Assembly (NCBI RefSeq): GCF_000717025.1
Contig: NZ_JNXG01000008.1
Span: 1 to 64,000 of the forward strand
Origin: Streptomyces atroolivaceus
Lineage (GTDB): Bacteria > Actinomycetota > Actinomycetes > Streptomycetales > Streptomycetaceae
Reading direction: 5' to 3'
Length of the DNA: 64,000 nt
The notes under the pieces are model-generated. The model saw only the letters and a list, made by a program, of their open reading frames with translations. It was not told the DNA's origin and searched no databases. Below are positions 47,088 through 55,104 of this stretch, piece after piece; the stretch's first letter is position 1, and each line of letters opens with the position of its first letter. The position numbers and the translations under genes are program-made.

Positions 47088-47954
47088 TCAGAAGTCGAAC
47101 GCCCGCGCCGTGTTGTCGTAGACGGCGGCGGCCAGGGTGTCCTCGTCGGTGCCCCTCACCTCGGCCATGGCCCGGAGCGTGACCGGGATCAGGTAGGGCG
47201 CGTTCGGCCGTCCGCGGTACGGGGCGGGCGTGAGAAAGGGGGCGTCCGTCTCGACGAGCACGAGCTCGGAGGGGGCGACGGCCAGCGCGTCGCGCAGCGG
47301 CTGCGCGTTCTTGAACGTGACGTTGCCCGCGAAGGACATGAAGTACCCGGCGGCCGCGCAGATCCGTGCCATCTCGGCGTCGCCGGAGTAGCAGTGGAAG
47401 ACGGTCCGTTCCGGCGCGCCCGCGTCGGCGAGGATGCGCAGGACGTCCGCGTGGGCCTCACGGTCGTGGATGACCAGCGCCTTGCCGTGCCGCTTGGCGA
47501 TCTCGATGTGGGCCCGGAAGGACTCCTCCTGGGCGGCCATGCCCTCGGGGCCCGTGCGGAAGTAGTCGAGTCCGGTCTCGCCCACACCGCGTACGTGGGC
47601 GAGGGCGGCCAGTGCGTCGATCTCGGCCAGCGCCTCGTCCAGTGCCGCCTTCCCGCCCGGCTCCCGGGCCCCCTGCCGCGCCGAGCCCTCCGGGTCCCCG
47701 TGCACGATGCGCGGCGCCTCGTTGGGGTGCAGGGCGACGGAGGCGTGCACGGACGGGTGCGCGGCGGCGGTCTCGGCGGCCCAGTGGGAGCCCTTCACGT
47801 CGCAGCCGACCTGGACGACGGCCGTCACGTTGACGGCCGATGCCCTGGCCAGGCCCTCCTCGACCGTTCCGTCCTGCATGTCCAGATGGGTGTGCGAATC
47901 GGCGACAGGAACCCTGAGGGGTTCGGGGAGCGGCGGGGCGTCGGTACGGCTCAT
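47088..47954 (-). CDS. tatD: TatD-family metal-dependent DNase
   Basis: 288 residues. Metal ligands are visible: VADSHTHLDM, GETGLDYFR, VIHDREAHADV, FHCYSGD and VETDAPFL. TatD enzymes are Mg-dependent 3'-5' exonucleases acting in DNA repair and turnover. ATG 47954 was chosen because TAGAGT lies 7 nt upstream (leaderless) and the preceding in-frame residues are not conserved in type; ATG 47960 is the alternative. Confidence 0.92.
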   Translation of the reverse strand: MSRTDAPPLPEPLRVPVADSHTHLDMQDGTVEEGLARASAVNVTAVVQVGCDVKGSHWAAETAAAHPSVHASVALHPNEAPRIVHGDPEGSARQGAREPGGKAALDEALAEIDALAALAHVRGVGETGLDYFRTGPEGMAAQEESFRAHIEIAKRHGKALVIHDREAHADVLRILADAGAPERTVFHCYSGDAEMARICAAAGYFMSFAGNVTFKNAQPLRDALAVAPSELVLVETDAPFLTPAPYRGRPNAPYLIPVTLRAMAEVRGTDEDTLAAAVYDNTARAFDF

Positions 47955-47961
47955 GCCCATG

Positions 47962-47967
47962 ACTCTA
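47962..47967 (-). promoter_or_regulatory. -10 box of leaderless tatD
   Basis: TAGAGT on the minus strand, 7 nt before ATG 47954. Confidence 0.5.
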
Positions 47968-47986
47968 CGAGGGCATGGGCTCCCTC

Positions 47987-48379
47987 TCACCGCCGGTGGA
48001 AGTGACGCAGCAGATCGGAGAGCTGCCAGTGGTGGGGCGCGGGCCCCGGGGCCCGTACGGCCGCGACGGCCATCTCCTCGGCAGCCGTCTCCTCACCCGC
48101 CCTCCTGGGACGCACGGTCTGCCCGTGCCGGAGCAGCTGCTGGACGGTGGAGACCCGGCCGGCCCGCATGAGGCGGACCACGTGCCCGCCGCAGTTCGCG
48201 CAGGTGGGCGTGGACAGCGGCGAGGGCACTCGCTGTCCGTCCGCCTTGTACACCACGAACGCGTTGCCCGAGCCGTCGACGTGGTGCTCTATCTCGTAGG
48301 CCTGTTCCCAGCCGTACCCGCACCTCATGCACGCGAAGGCGTACGCCTCGTGCACGGTGGTCGCTGCGATGTCACTCAT
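47987..48379 (-). CDS. small zinc-ribbon-like protein
   Basis: 130 residues. Two Cys pairs, CMRCGYGWE and CANCGGHVV, about 45 residues apart, suggest a zinc ribbon; between them is a region with HHVDGSGNAFVVYKADG. The C-terminal third is basic and Pro/His-rich. No function is known. GAGGAG precedes ATG 48379. It lies upstream of tatD on the same strand with 32 bp between, but tatD seems to have its own promoter. Confidence 0.78.
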   Translation of the reverse strand: MSDIAATTVHEAYAFACMRCGYGWEQAYEIEHHVDGSGNAFVVYKADGQRVPSPLSTPTCANCGGHVVRLMRAGRVSTVQQLLRHGQTVRPRRAGEETAAEEMAVAAVRAPGPAPHHWQLSDLLRHFHRR

Positions 48380-48550
48380 GCCTGCTCCTCTTGTCCGATG
48401 GACAAGCACCGGACAAGCACTCCGGATGGTGCGTCCCACCTTCAAGTGGACGCCTTCACCGGCGGCGGCGCACCAGGTCTGCCGAGTGTTGGAACGCTCT
48501 TGGCCGATCCATGGACGAAGAGGTCCGGTACGCGGCTCGGGCTTTACATT

Positions 48551-49438
48551 TCAGGTTAGTCCCTTGCCCTGTTCCTGGCCGGTCCGAGCCGCGTTCTTTG
48601 CCGCGACCACCGCATCGAACACCTGGCGCTTGGGCAGGCCCGCGTCGGCGGCGACCGCCGCGATGGCCTCCTTGCGCCGCTCCCCCGCCTCCTCGCGCAC
48701 CTGCACCCTGCGCACCAGCTCGGCGTCGTCGAGTCCCTCGGAGCCGGAGTCCGTGGCGCCCTCGACCACGACGGTGATCTCGCCGCGCACACCCTCGGCC
48801 GCCCAGGCCGCCAGCTCGCCGAGCGGGCCGCGCTTCACTTCCTCGTACGTCTTGGTCAGTTCCCGGCACACGGCGGCCCTGCGGTCCGCCCCGAACACCT
48901 CGGCCATCGCCGCCAGGGTGTCGTCCAGCCGGTGCGGGGCCTCGAAGAAGACCATCGTGCGGCGCTCGTCGGCGACCTCGCGCAGCTTCCCGAGCCGCTC
49001 GCCCGCCTTGCGCGGCAGGAAGCCCTCGAAGCAGAAGCGGTCCACGGGCAGGGCGGACAGCGCGAGCGCGGTCAGCACGGCCGACGGGCCCGGTACGGCG
49101 GTGACCTTGATGCCCTGTTCCACGGCGGCCGCGACGAGCCGGTAGCCGGGGTCGGAGACGGACGGCATCCCCGCGTCGGTGACGAGCAGGACGCGCGCGC
49201 CGCCGGTCAGCGCCTCGACGAGCTCGGGCGTGCGCGCCGACTCGTTGCCCTCGAAGTAGGACACGACACGCCCCGTCGTGTGGATGCCCAGCGCCTGGGT
49301 GAGCCTGCGCAGCCGCCGGGTGTCCTCGGCGGCCACGACGTCGGCCGTCTCCAGCTCGGCGGCGAGCCGTGGCGGGGCGTCCGCCACGTCGCCGATGGGG
49401 GTCCCTGCGAGTACGAGCGTTCCAGTCGTTCCAGTCAC
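48551..49438 (-). CDS. rsmI: 16S rRNA (cytidine(1402)-2'-O)-methyltransferase
   Basis: 295 residues of the tetrapyrrole-methylase fold: LVLAGTPIGDVADAPPRL, AAEDTRRLRRL, VTDAGMPSVSDPGY and VPGPSAVLTALALSALP are all typical of RsmI. It modifies C1402 in the ribosomal decoding centre. GTG 49438 is preferred because GGGAGG lies 9 nt upstream; the same GGGAGG directly touches the ATG at 49447, which is too close. Divergent from the mannosyltransferase gene across ~60 bp. Confidence 0.92.
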   Translation of the reverse strand: MTGTTGTLVLAGTPIGDVADAPPRLAAELETADVVAAEDTRRLRRLTQALGIHTTGRVVSYFEGNESARTPELVEALTGGARVLLVTDAGMPSVSDPGYRLVAAAVEQGIKVTAVPGPSAVLTALALSALPVDRFCFEGFLPRKAGERLGKLREVADERRTMVFFEAPHRLDDTLAAMAEVFGADRRAAVCRELTKTYEEVKRGPLGELAAWAAEGVRGEITVVVEGATDSGSEGLDDAELVRRVQVREEAGERRKEAIAAVAADAGLPKRQVFDAVVAAKNAARTGQEQGKGLT

Positions 49439-49488
49439 ATCGGCCATCCTCCCAGCACCGGCGGCACCCCTCGCACAGATGCGTTCCC

Positions 49489-49494
49489 TACGAT
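49489..49494 (+). promoter_or_regulatory. -10 box of the leaderless mannosyltransferase gene
   Basis: TACGAT followed by 6 nt and then GTG 49501; no ribosome site. Confidence 0.5.
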
Positions 49495-49500
49495 GGCGCG

Positions 49501-51270
49501 GTGACGAGTACTGCGCCCGAAGCCCAGCAGGGCAACGACGCCGGGGATCACGCCGGCGACCAGCCGCCTTCCTGGCAACAGCGGCTGCGCCGCTTCGGCC
49601 ATTCCCCACGGCCGGAGACGGGGCTGCGCGAGCGCCTGGTCCCGCCCTACACCCGCCCGGGCCGCCAGTTCTGGGACGTGCTCGCCGTGCCGCCGGGCCT
49701 CGCGGGCCGTCTGGTGCGCTGGGCCGCCTGGGGCGGGCCGCTGCTGGTCGCCCTGGTCGCCGGGGTGCTGCGGTTCTGGAACCTGGGCAGCCCGAAGGCG
49801 GTGATATTCGACGAGACGTACTACGCCAAGGACGCCTGGGCACTGGTCAACCAGGGGTACGAGGGCTCCTGGCCCAAGGACGTCGACAAGCGGATCCTCA
49901 ACGACCCGTCCTTGGTGGACATCCCGGTGGACCCGGGCTACGTCGTCCATCCGCCGGTCGGCAAGTGGATCATCGGGTTCGGCGAACAGCTCTTCGGGTT
50001 CACCCCGTTCGGCTGGCGCTTCATGGTGGCGCTGCTCGGCACCGTCTCGGTCCTGATGCTGTGCCGGATCGGCCGCCGTCTGTTCCGCTCGACGTTCCTG
50101 GGCTGCCTGGCGGGCACCCTGCTGGCCGTGGACGGGCTGCACTTCGTGATGAGCCGCACCGCGCTGCTCGACCTGGTGCTGATGTTCTTCGTGCTCGCGG
50201 CCTTCGGCTGCCTCCTCGTCGACCGCGACCGGTCCCGCCGGAAACTGGCCGCGGCGCTCCCGGTCGACGAGGAGGGGCTCCTGCGCCCGGACGCCCACAT
50301 CGCCGAGACGCTCCGGCTCGGGTGGCGCCCGTGGCGGATCGCGGCCGGGCTGATGCTCGGCCTGGCCTTCGCCACGAAGTGGAACGGGCTCTACATCCTG
50401 GCCGCCTTCGGCGTGATGGCGGTGCTCTGGGACGTCGGCGCGAGGCGCACGGCCGGCGCGGTGCAGCCGTACCGGACCGTTGTCCTGCGGGACCTGCTGC
50501 CCGCTTTCGTCTCCACGGTGCCGGTCGCGATCGGCACGTACGTCGTCTCGTGGACCGGCTGGATCGTCACGGACAAGGGGTACTACCGCAACTGGGCGGC
50601 CACCGAGGGCAAGGGCGGCAGCTGGACCTGGCTGCCGGACTGGCTGCGCAGCCTGTGGCACTACGAGTACCAGGTCTACGAGTTCCACGTGGGCCTGACC
50701 TCCGGCCACACCTACGAGTCCAATCCGTGGAGCTGGATCGTGCTGGGCCGGCCCGTCTCGTACTTCTACGAGGAGAAGACCTGCCTCACGTCCGAGACCG
50801 GCAAGTGCGCCCGCGAGGTGCTGGCGCTCGGTACCCCGCTCCTCTGGTGGGCGGCGTGCGTGGCACTGCTGTACGTGCTGTGGCGCTGGTTCTTCCGCCG
50901 CGACTGGCGGGCGGGCGCGATCGCCTGCGGTGTGGCGGCGGGCTGGGTGCCGTGGTTCTTCTACCAGGAGCGGACCATCTTCCTGTTCTACGCGGTCGTG
51001 TTCGTGCCGTTCCTGTGTCTCGCGGTCACGATGATGATCGGCGCCCTCCTGGGACCGGCGGCGGGCACGGGTACCAAGCACCGCCTCGGCGCGGAGACCG
51101 GGACCGCCGACCCCACGGGCGAACGCAGACGCACCCTCGGCGCGATCGCGGCGGGCGTCCTGGTGCTGCTGATCGTCTGGAACTTCGTCTACTTCTGGCC
51201 GCTCTACACGGGCACGTCGATCCCGGACGACGCCTGGCGCGACCGGATGTGGCTGGACACCTGGGTGTAG
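49501..51270 (+). CDS. pmt: GT39 dolichyl/polyprenyl-phosphate-mannose--protein mannosyltransferase
   Basis: 589 residues with ~10-11 membrane spans. The catalytic first loop contains FDETYYAKDAW (Asp-Glu), and VHPPVGKWIIGFGE and RTALLDLVLMFFVLAAFG are typical GT39 features. It O-mannosylates exported proteins using polyprenol-phosphate-mannose; in Streptomyces it is needed for phage phiC31 reception and cell-wall homeostasis. A perfect hairpin terminator follows. Confidence 0.93.
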   Translation: MTSTAPEAQQGNDAGDHAGDQPPSWQQRLRRFGHSPRPETGLRERLVPPYTRPGRQFWDVLAVPPGLAGRLVRWAAWGGPLLVALVAGVLRFWNLGSPKAVIFDETYYAKDAWALVNQGYEGSWPKDVDKRILNDPSLVDIPVDPGYVVHPPVGKWIIGFGEQLFGFTPFGWRFMVALLGTVSVLMLCRIGRRLFRSTFLGCLAGTLLAVDGLHFVMSRTALLDLVLMFFVLAAFGCLLVDRDRSRRKLAAALPVDEEGLLRPDAHIAETLRLGWRPWRIAAGLMLGLAFATKWNGLYILAAFGVMAVLWDVGARRTAGAVQPYRTVVLRDLLPAFVSTVPVAIGTYVVSWTGWIVTDKGYYRNWAATEGKGGSWTWLPDWLRSLWHYEYQVYEFHVGLTSGHTYESNPWSWIVLGRPVSYFYEEKTCLTSETGKCAREVLALGTPLLWWAACVALLYVLWRWFFRRDWRAGAIACGVAAGWVPWFFYQERTIFLFYAVVFVPFLCLAVTMMIGALLGPAAGTGTKHRLGAETGTADPTGERRRTLGAIAAGVLVLLIVWNFVYFWPLYTGTSIPDDAWRDRMWLDTWV

Positions 51271-51285
51271 CACCCCGAACGCACC

Positions 51286-51316
51286 AGGAGGGCCCGGCTG
51301 TTCGCCGGGCCCTCCT
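51286..51316 (+). terminator. hairpin terminator after pmt
   Basis: AGGAGGGCCCGGC and GCCGGGCCCTCCT form a perfect 13-bp stem with loop TGTTC, followed by GTTCGTTGG. It begins 16 bp after the stop codon. Confidence 0.85.
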
Positions 51317-51453
51317 GTTCGTTGGTTCGTTGCCACCCGACGTGCCGTGGACCGGCTGGGGGCGCACGGCGGAAAGCGCTTTCCCGCACCGCATCGCGGT
51401 CCGGTAACAACCGCCTCAGCTCTCACCGGTGTCCCGTAAAGTGCCAGAGGAAG

Positions 51454-51479
51454 GCCCTCTTGAACACGTTCAAGAGGGC
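51454..51479. promoter_or_regulatory. 26-bp perfect palindrome before the PBP gene
   Basis: GCCCTCTTGAAC and GTTCAAGAGGGC (12 bp each) flank a central AC, 23 bp before ATG 51503. TAAAGT upstream (51437-51442) could be a -10, placing the palindrome just after the transcription start: either an operator or a leader hairpin. Confidence 0.6.
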
Positions 51480-51502
51480 TACTGGGGAGGGGGACTGCAC
51501 AG

Positions 51503-53137
51503 ATGCGCGGTGGAGCGAAGGTCGCCATAGTCGGCGGGGTGTTCGTGCTGGTGGCCGGAGGACTCGGCTACGGCGTGTACGACGTGGTACTGGGAGGCGA
51601 CGAGGCCGGGGGGACGGGGACCGTGGCGGAGTCCTCGGAGGTGAAGACCGGGCCGCCCGAGAAGGAGGAGATCCAGGAGACCGCCGAGGGTTTCCTGAAG
51701 GCATGGGCGTCCGGCGACGCGGCGGCCGCCGCCCTGTTCACGAACAACGAGGCCGCCTCCGAACCGCTGCTGGCCGGCTACGCCGCAGAGGCACACGTGA
51801 CGGGAGCGGTGATCACACCGGGTGCCGCAGTCGGCGCGAAGGTCCCGTTCACGGTGAAGGCGACGGTCTCCTACGAGGGGAAGACCAAGCCCTGGTCGTA
51901 CTCCTCCGAGCTGACGGTGGTGCGCGGCCTGACGACAGGTAAGGCACTGGTCGACTGGCAGCCCACCGTGATCCATCCGCAGCTGACCGAGGGTGCGGTG
52001 CTGAGGACCGGCGAGTCCTCGACGGCCGCGATCGAGGCCGTCGACCACAACGGCGAGGTGCTCGACAAGGAGAAGTACCCGTCGCTCGGGCCGATCCTGG
52101 ACAGCCTGCGCGAGAAGTACGGCGACACGGCCGGCGGATCCCCTGGCATCGAGACCTGGATCGAGCCGGCCGACGAGCAGCTCCCGGACACCACGTTGCT
52201 GACGCTGGCCGAGGGGAAGCCCGGACAGCTGCAGACGACACTGGACGCGGACGCCCAGGCGGCGGCCGAGAAGGCGGTCAAGCAGTACAGCGGGGCGTCG
52301 GTGGTCGCCGTGAAGCCCTCCACGGGCTCGATCCGCGCCGTCGCCAACAACCCGGCGACCGGCTTCAACGCGGCGATGCAGGGCAAGCAGGCGCCCGGCT
52401 CCACGCTGAAGATCATGACCGCGGCCATGTTGCTGGAGAAGGGCCTCGCCTCGGCGGACCGTCCGATCGAATGCCCCGAGGACGTGATGTACATGGGGAA
52501 CAGCTTCCACAACCTGAAGAACTTCTCGCTGCCGGACACGGAGCCGTTCACCACCAGCTTCGCCCGCTCCTGCAACACGGCCTTCATCAAGAAGATCGAC
52601 GAGGTGGACGACGACGCCGCCCTCGCCAAGGAGGCCCGGGACGTCTTCGGGATCGGTCTCGACTGGAAGACGGGTGTCGTCTCGTTCGACGGCAGCGTGC
52701 CCGAGGAGAACGGCGGGGTGGCCGCGGCCCAGTACATAGGCCAGGGCACCGTCCAGATGAACGTGCTCAACATCGCGTCCATCACGGCGACCGCCCGCAC
52801 CGGGACGTTCCGTCAGCCGGTCATCGTCCCGCAGTCCCTGGACGGCCGTCAGCTCGCCACCGCGTCCCGCTCGCTGTCGCAGAACGTCACCGGGCAGCTG
52901 AACGACATGATGCGGGCCACCGCCTCCTGGGGCACGGGCAAGGCCGCCATGGCCTCGGTCGGCGGCGACAAGGGCGCCAAGACGGGCTCGGCCGAGGTCG
53001 ACGGACAGACCACGTCCAACAGCTGGTTCACCGGCTTCAGCGACGACCTGGCGGCAGCGGCCGTCGTCCAGGCCGGCGGCCACGGCGGTGACGCGGCGGG
53101 CCCGGTGGTCGCTGCGGTGCTGCGCGCCGGGTCATAG
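51503..53137 (+). CDS. penicillin-binding protein (transpeptidase)
   Basis: 544 residues: signal anchor (VAIVGGVFVLVAGGLGYGVY), a MecA-N/NTF2-like domain (~50-150), and a penicillin-binding transpeptidase domain with Ser300-Thr-Leu-Lys303 (SxxK), Ser356-Cys-Asn358 (SxN) and Lys493-Thr-Gly-Ser496 (KTGS). It crosslinks peptidoglycan outside the membrane. GGAGGGGG precedes the ATG. A 26-bp palindrome lies in the upstream region and suggests regulation. Such MecA-N PBPs are multiple in Streptomyces. Confidence 0.92.
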   Translation: MRGGAKVAIVGGVFVLVAGGLGYGVYDVVLGGDEAGGTGTVAESSEVKTGPPEKEEIQETAEGFLKAWASGDAAAAALFTNNEAASEPLLAGYAAEAHVTGAVITPGAAVGAKVPFTVKATVSYEGKTKPWSYSSELTVVRGLTTGKALVDWQPTVIHPQLTEGAVLRTGESSTAAIEAVDHNGEVLDKEKYPSLGPILDSLREKYGDTAGGSPGIETWIEPADEQLPDTTLLTLAEGKPGQLQTTLDADAQAAAEKAVKQYSGASVVAVKPSTGSIRAVANNPATGFNAAMQGKQAPGSTLKIMTAAMLLEKGLASADRPIECPEDVMYMGNSFHNLKNFSLPDTEPFTTSFARSCNTAFIKKIDEVDDDAALAKEARDVFGIGLDWKTGVVSFDGSVPEENGGVAAAQYIGQGTVQMNVLNIASITATARTGTFRQPVIVPQSLDGRQLATASRSLSQNVTGQLNDMMRATASWGTGKAAMASVGGDKGAKTGSAEVDGQTTSNSWFTGFSDDLAAAAVVQAGGHGGDAAGPVVAAVLRAGS

Positions 53138-53168
53138 GGGGACATACCTCAGCCGGGCCGGGGGCGGA

Positions 53169-53918
53169 TCACGCCTCCGGCCCGGCCTGCTTCCCGGCAT
53201 CGCCCCGCCCGCGCCGACGGCGCGCGGCGACCGCCTCGGGGTCGATGTCCGGGCGGGACCACTGCTCGGCGAGGGCGAGGCTGGTGGCGCGGCCGTCCGC
53301 CACGTGTTCGTGCGCCAGGCGGGCCGCACGGTCGGCATCGCGTGCCGCGATGGCCTCGTACATCCGCTGGTGTTCGGCGCACTGCCGGGCGGGGTCCCGC
53401 TGGGCCGTCAGGCGGAACAGCCAGTGCATGCGCGCCTCCAGGGGCCGCATCACACCGCTGAGCAGCGCGTTGGCCGCGAGGTCGACGATATCGGTGTGGA
53501 AGGCCGCGTTGGCCGCCGCGATCGCGGCCCGGTCGTGCGCGCGGGTCGCGGCGCGGGCGGCATCGAGGCCGGCCGCCAGGCGGGCCAGCCCGTCCTCGTC
53601 CGCCCGCTCCGCGGCCAGGCGCGCGGCGAGGGACTCCAGCGACTCGCGTACGTCGAAAAGATCGCGTACGTCGCCGGGGGTGAAGGGCGCGACCAGTGCG
53701 CCGCGGTGCGGTACCAGCAGCACGAGCCCGTCGGCCGCCAGGAGCCGCAGGGCCTCGCGCAGGGGAATGCGCGAGACCTCCAGCTCGGTGGCCAGATCGC
53801 GCTCGACGAGCCTCTCTCCGGGCTGGAGTTCGACCTCGATGATGCGCCGCCGCAAGGTCTCGTACGCGAGATCGCGCAGCGAGGGGCGTCCCGCGTCGGA
53901 CTGTCGGGCTGCTGTCAC
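53169..53918 (-). CDS. GntR-family (FadR/FCD) regulator
   Basis: 249 residues. The winged helix LRDLAYETLRRRIIEVELQPGERLVERDLATELEVSRIPLREALRLLAADG is a textbook GntR domain (shown in pieces by its motif ends LRDLAYETL and SRIPLREAL), and the C-terminal FCD domain carries metal-type His/Asp residues (AAFHTDIVDLA, EHQRMYEAI). GTG 53918 was chosen with GGAGGA upstream. It is divergent from the BMP-type transporter operon, with a perfect palindrome in between, so it likely represses that operon. Confidence 0.9.
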   Translation of the reverse strand: MTAARQSDAGRPSLRDLAYETLRRRIIEVELQPGERLVERDLATELEVSRIPLREALRLLAADGLVLLVPHRGALVAPFTPGDVRDLFDVRESLESLAARLAAERADEDGLARLAAGLDAARAATRAHDRAAIAAANAAFHTDIVDLAANALLSGVMRPLEARMHWLFRLTAQRDPARQCAEHQRMYEAIAARDADRAARLAHEHVADGRATSLALAEQWSRPDIDPEAVAARRRRGRGDAGKQAGPEA

Positions 53919-54035
53919 CAAGGCTTTTCCTCCGGTTCCGGAACGGTCCCACCGTATGCGGATCCCGTGCCGGGTCCGCTACTGCTAACCGCTCGGTGAC
54001 GCGGTGGCAACAAACGACGCGGAAACTGGGCGCCA

Positions 54036-54051
54036 TAGCGGTATACCGCTA
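54036..54051. promoter_or_regulatory. GntR-type operator palindrome
   Basis: TAGCGGTATACCGCTA is a perfect 16-bp palindrome with a central GTATAC, a core often seen at FCD-type GntR sites. It lies 36 bp before the BMP gene start and in the divergent region of the GntR gene. Confidence 0.65.
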
Positions 54052-54087
54052 ACCGGCTCGCGGGCCCCGTTTCCTGGAGGCATCCCA

Positions 54088-55104
54088 GTGGCACCTTCCC
54101 GACCCCTCTCCTCCCCCGTCGCGGTCGCCGCGTCCGTCGTGTCAGGGCTGCTCCTGCTGACCGCCTGCGGCGGGTCCTCCGCAGCCGACGGCGGGGGCGA
54201 GGACGACGGCAAGCTCAAGGTCGGCGTCCTCTTCCCCGGTTCGCTCTCCGACGACGGCTTCATGGGCTCCGCCTACCTCGGCTACCAGCGGGCGGAGAAG
54301 CAGCACGCCGGCACGGTGGAGTTCAGCAAGGTGGAGCAGGTGGCGACGGCTGACTACGAGAAGGCGCTGGTCCGCTTCGCCACCACCTCCGACCTCGTGA
54401 TCTCCATCGGCGGGCAGACCGACGCCGATGTGCGCAACGTCGCGGCGCGCTTCCCTCAGGTGAAGTTCGCCGAGATCGGAGGCCCCGCCGACGGGAAGCC
54501 CCTCGCGAACCTCTCGCTGTACGACCCGCAGCAGGCCGAAGCGGCCTTCCTCTCCGGCGCGGCCTCCGCACTGCTCTCCAAGTCCGGGACGGTCGGATTC
54601 ATCGGCGGTGCGGAACTCCCGGCGATCGTGAACGCCGCCAAGGAGTTCGACAGGGGTGCGGAGGCGGCCGACCCCGGCGTCAAGGTCCTCGCCCCGCAGT
54701 ACGTCGGCGACTTCAACGACGTGGCCAAGGCCAAGCAGTCCGCGCTCGCCGGCTTCGGCGCCGGGGCGGACGTCCTGGGGCAGGTCCTCAATCTCGGCCA
54801 CAAGGGCGTCGCCCAGGCCGCGGGCCGGCGCGACGGCGCTCTCATCGGCGGACCGATCGCCCACGAGTGCGGCACCGACCCCGCGTACGCGGGGTACGTG
54901 GAGACGGACATCGGCGCGGAGATCGAGTACGCCGTGAATCACCTGGTCGCCGACGACTGGACGGCGGAAGCCGTCCACTTCGGGCTCACCTTCGAGGAAC
55001 CGCACAACGACATCGTGCTCTGCGACACCACGGACCCCGCTGTGGGCGAGAAGCTCGACGAGCTGAAGCGGAAGATCACGGCCGGCGAGATCACCACCCG
55101 ATGA
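54088..55104 (+). CDS. BMP-family ABC transporter substrate-binding lipoprotein
   Basis: 338 residues. A type-II signal peptide ends LLTACG with lipidated Cys ~27. The mature part matches Bmp/PnrA-like binding proteins: VGVLFPGSLSDDGFMGSAY, SIGGQTDADV, KFAEIGGP and IGGPIAHECG. This family usually captures nucleosides, but its members also bind other small molecules. CTGGAGG precedes GTG 54088. First gene of a five-gene operon with ATPase, two permeases and an OCD-like enzyme. Confidence 0.88.
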   Translation: MAPSRPLSSPVAVAASVVSGLLLLTACGGSSAADGGGEDDGKLKVGVLFPGSLSDDGFMGSAYLGYQRAEKQHAGTVEFSKVEQVATADYEKALVRFATTSDLVISIGGQTDADVRNVAARFPQVKFAEIGGPADGKPLANLSLYDPQQAEAAFLSGAASALLSKSGTVGFIGGAELPAIVNAAKEFDRGAEAADPGVKVLAPQYVGDFNDVAKAKQSALAGFGAGADVLGQVLNLGHKGVAQAAGRRDGALIGGPIAHECGTDPAYAGYVETDIGAEIEYAVNHLVADDWTAEAVHFGLTFEEPHNDIVLCDTTDPAVGEKLDELKRKITAGEITTR

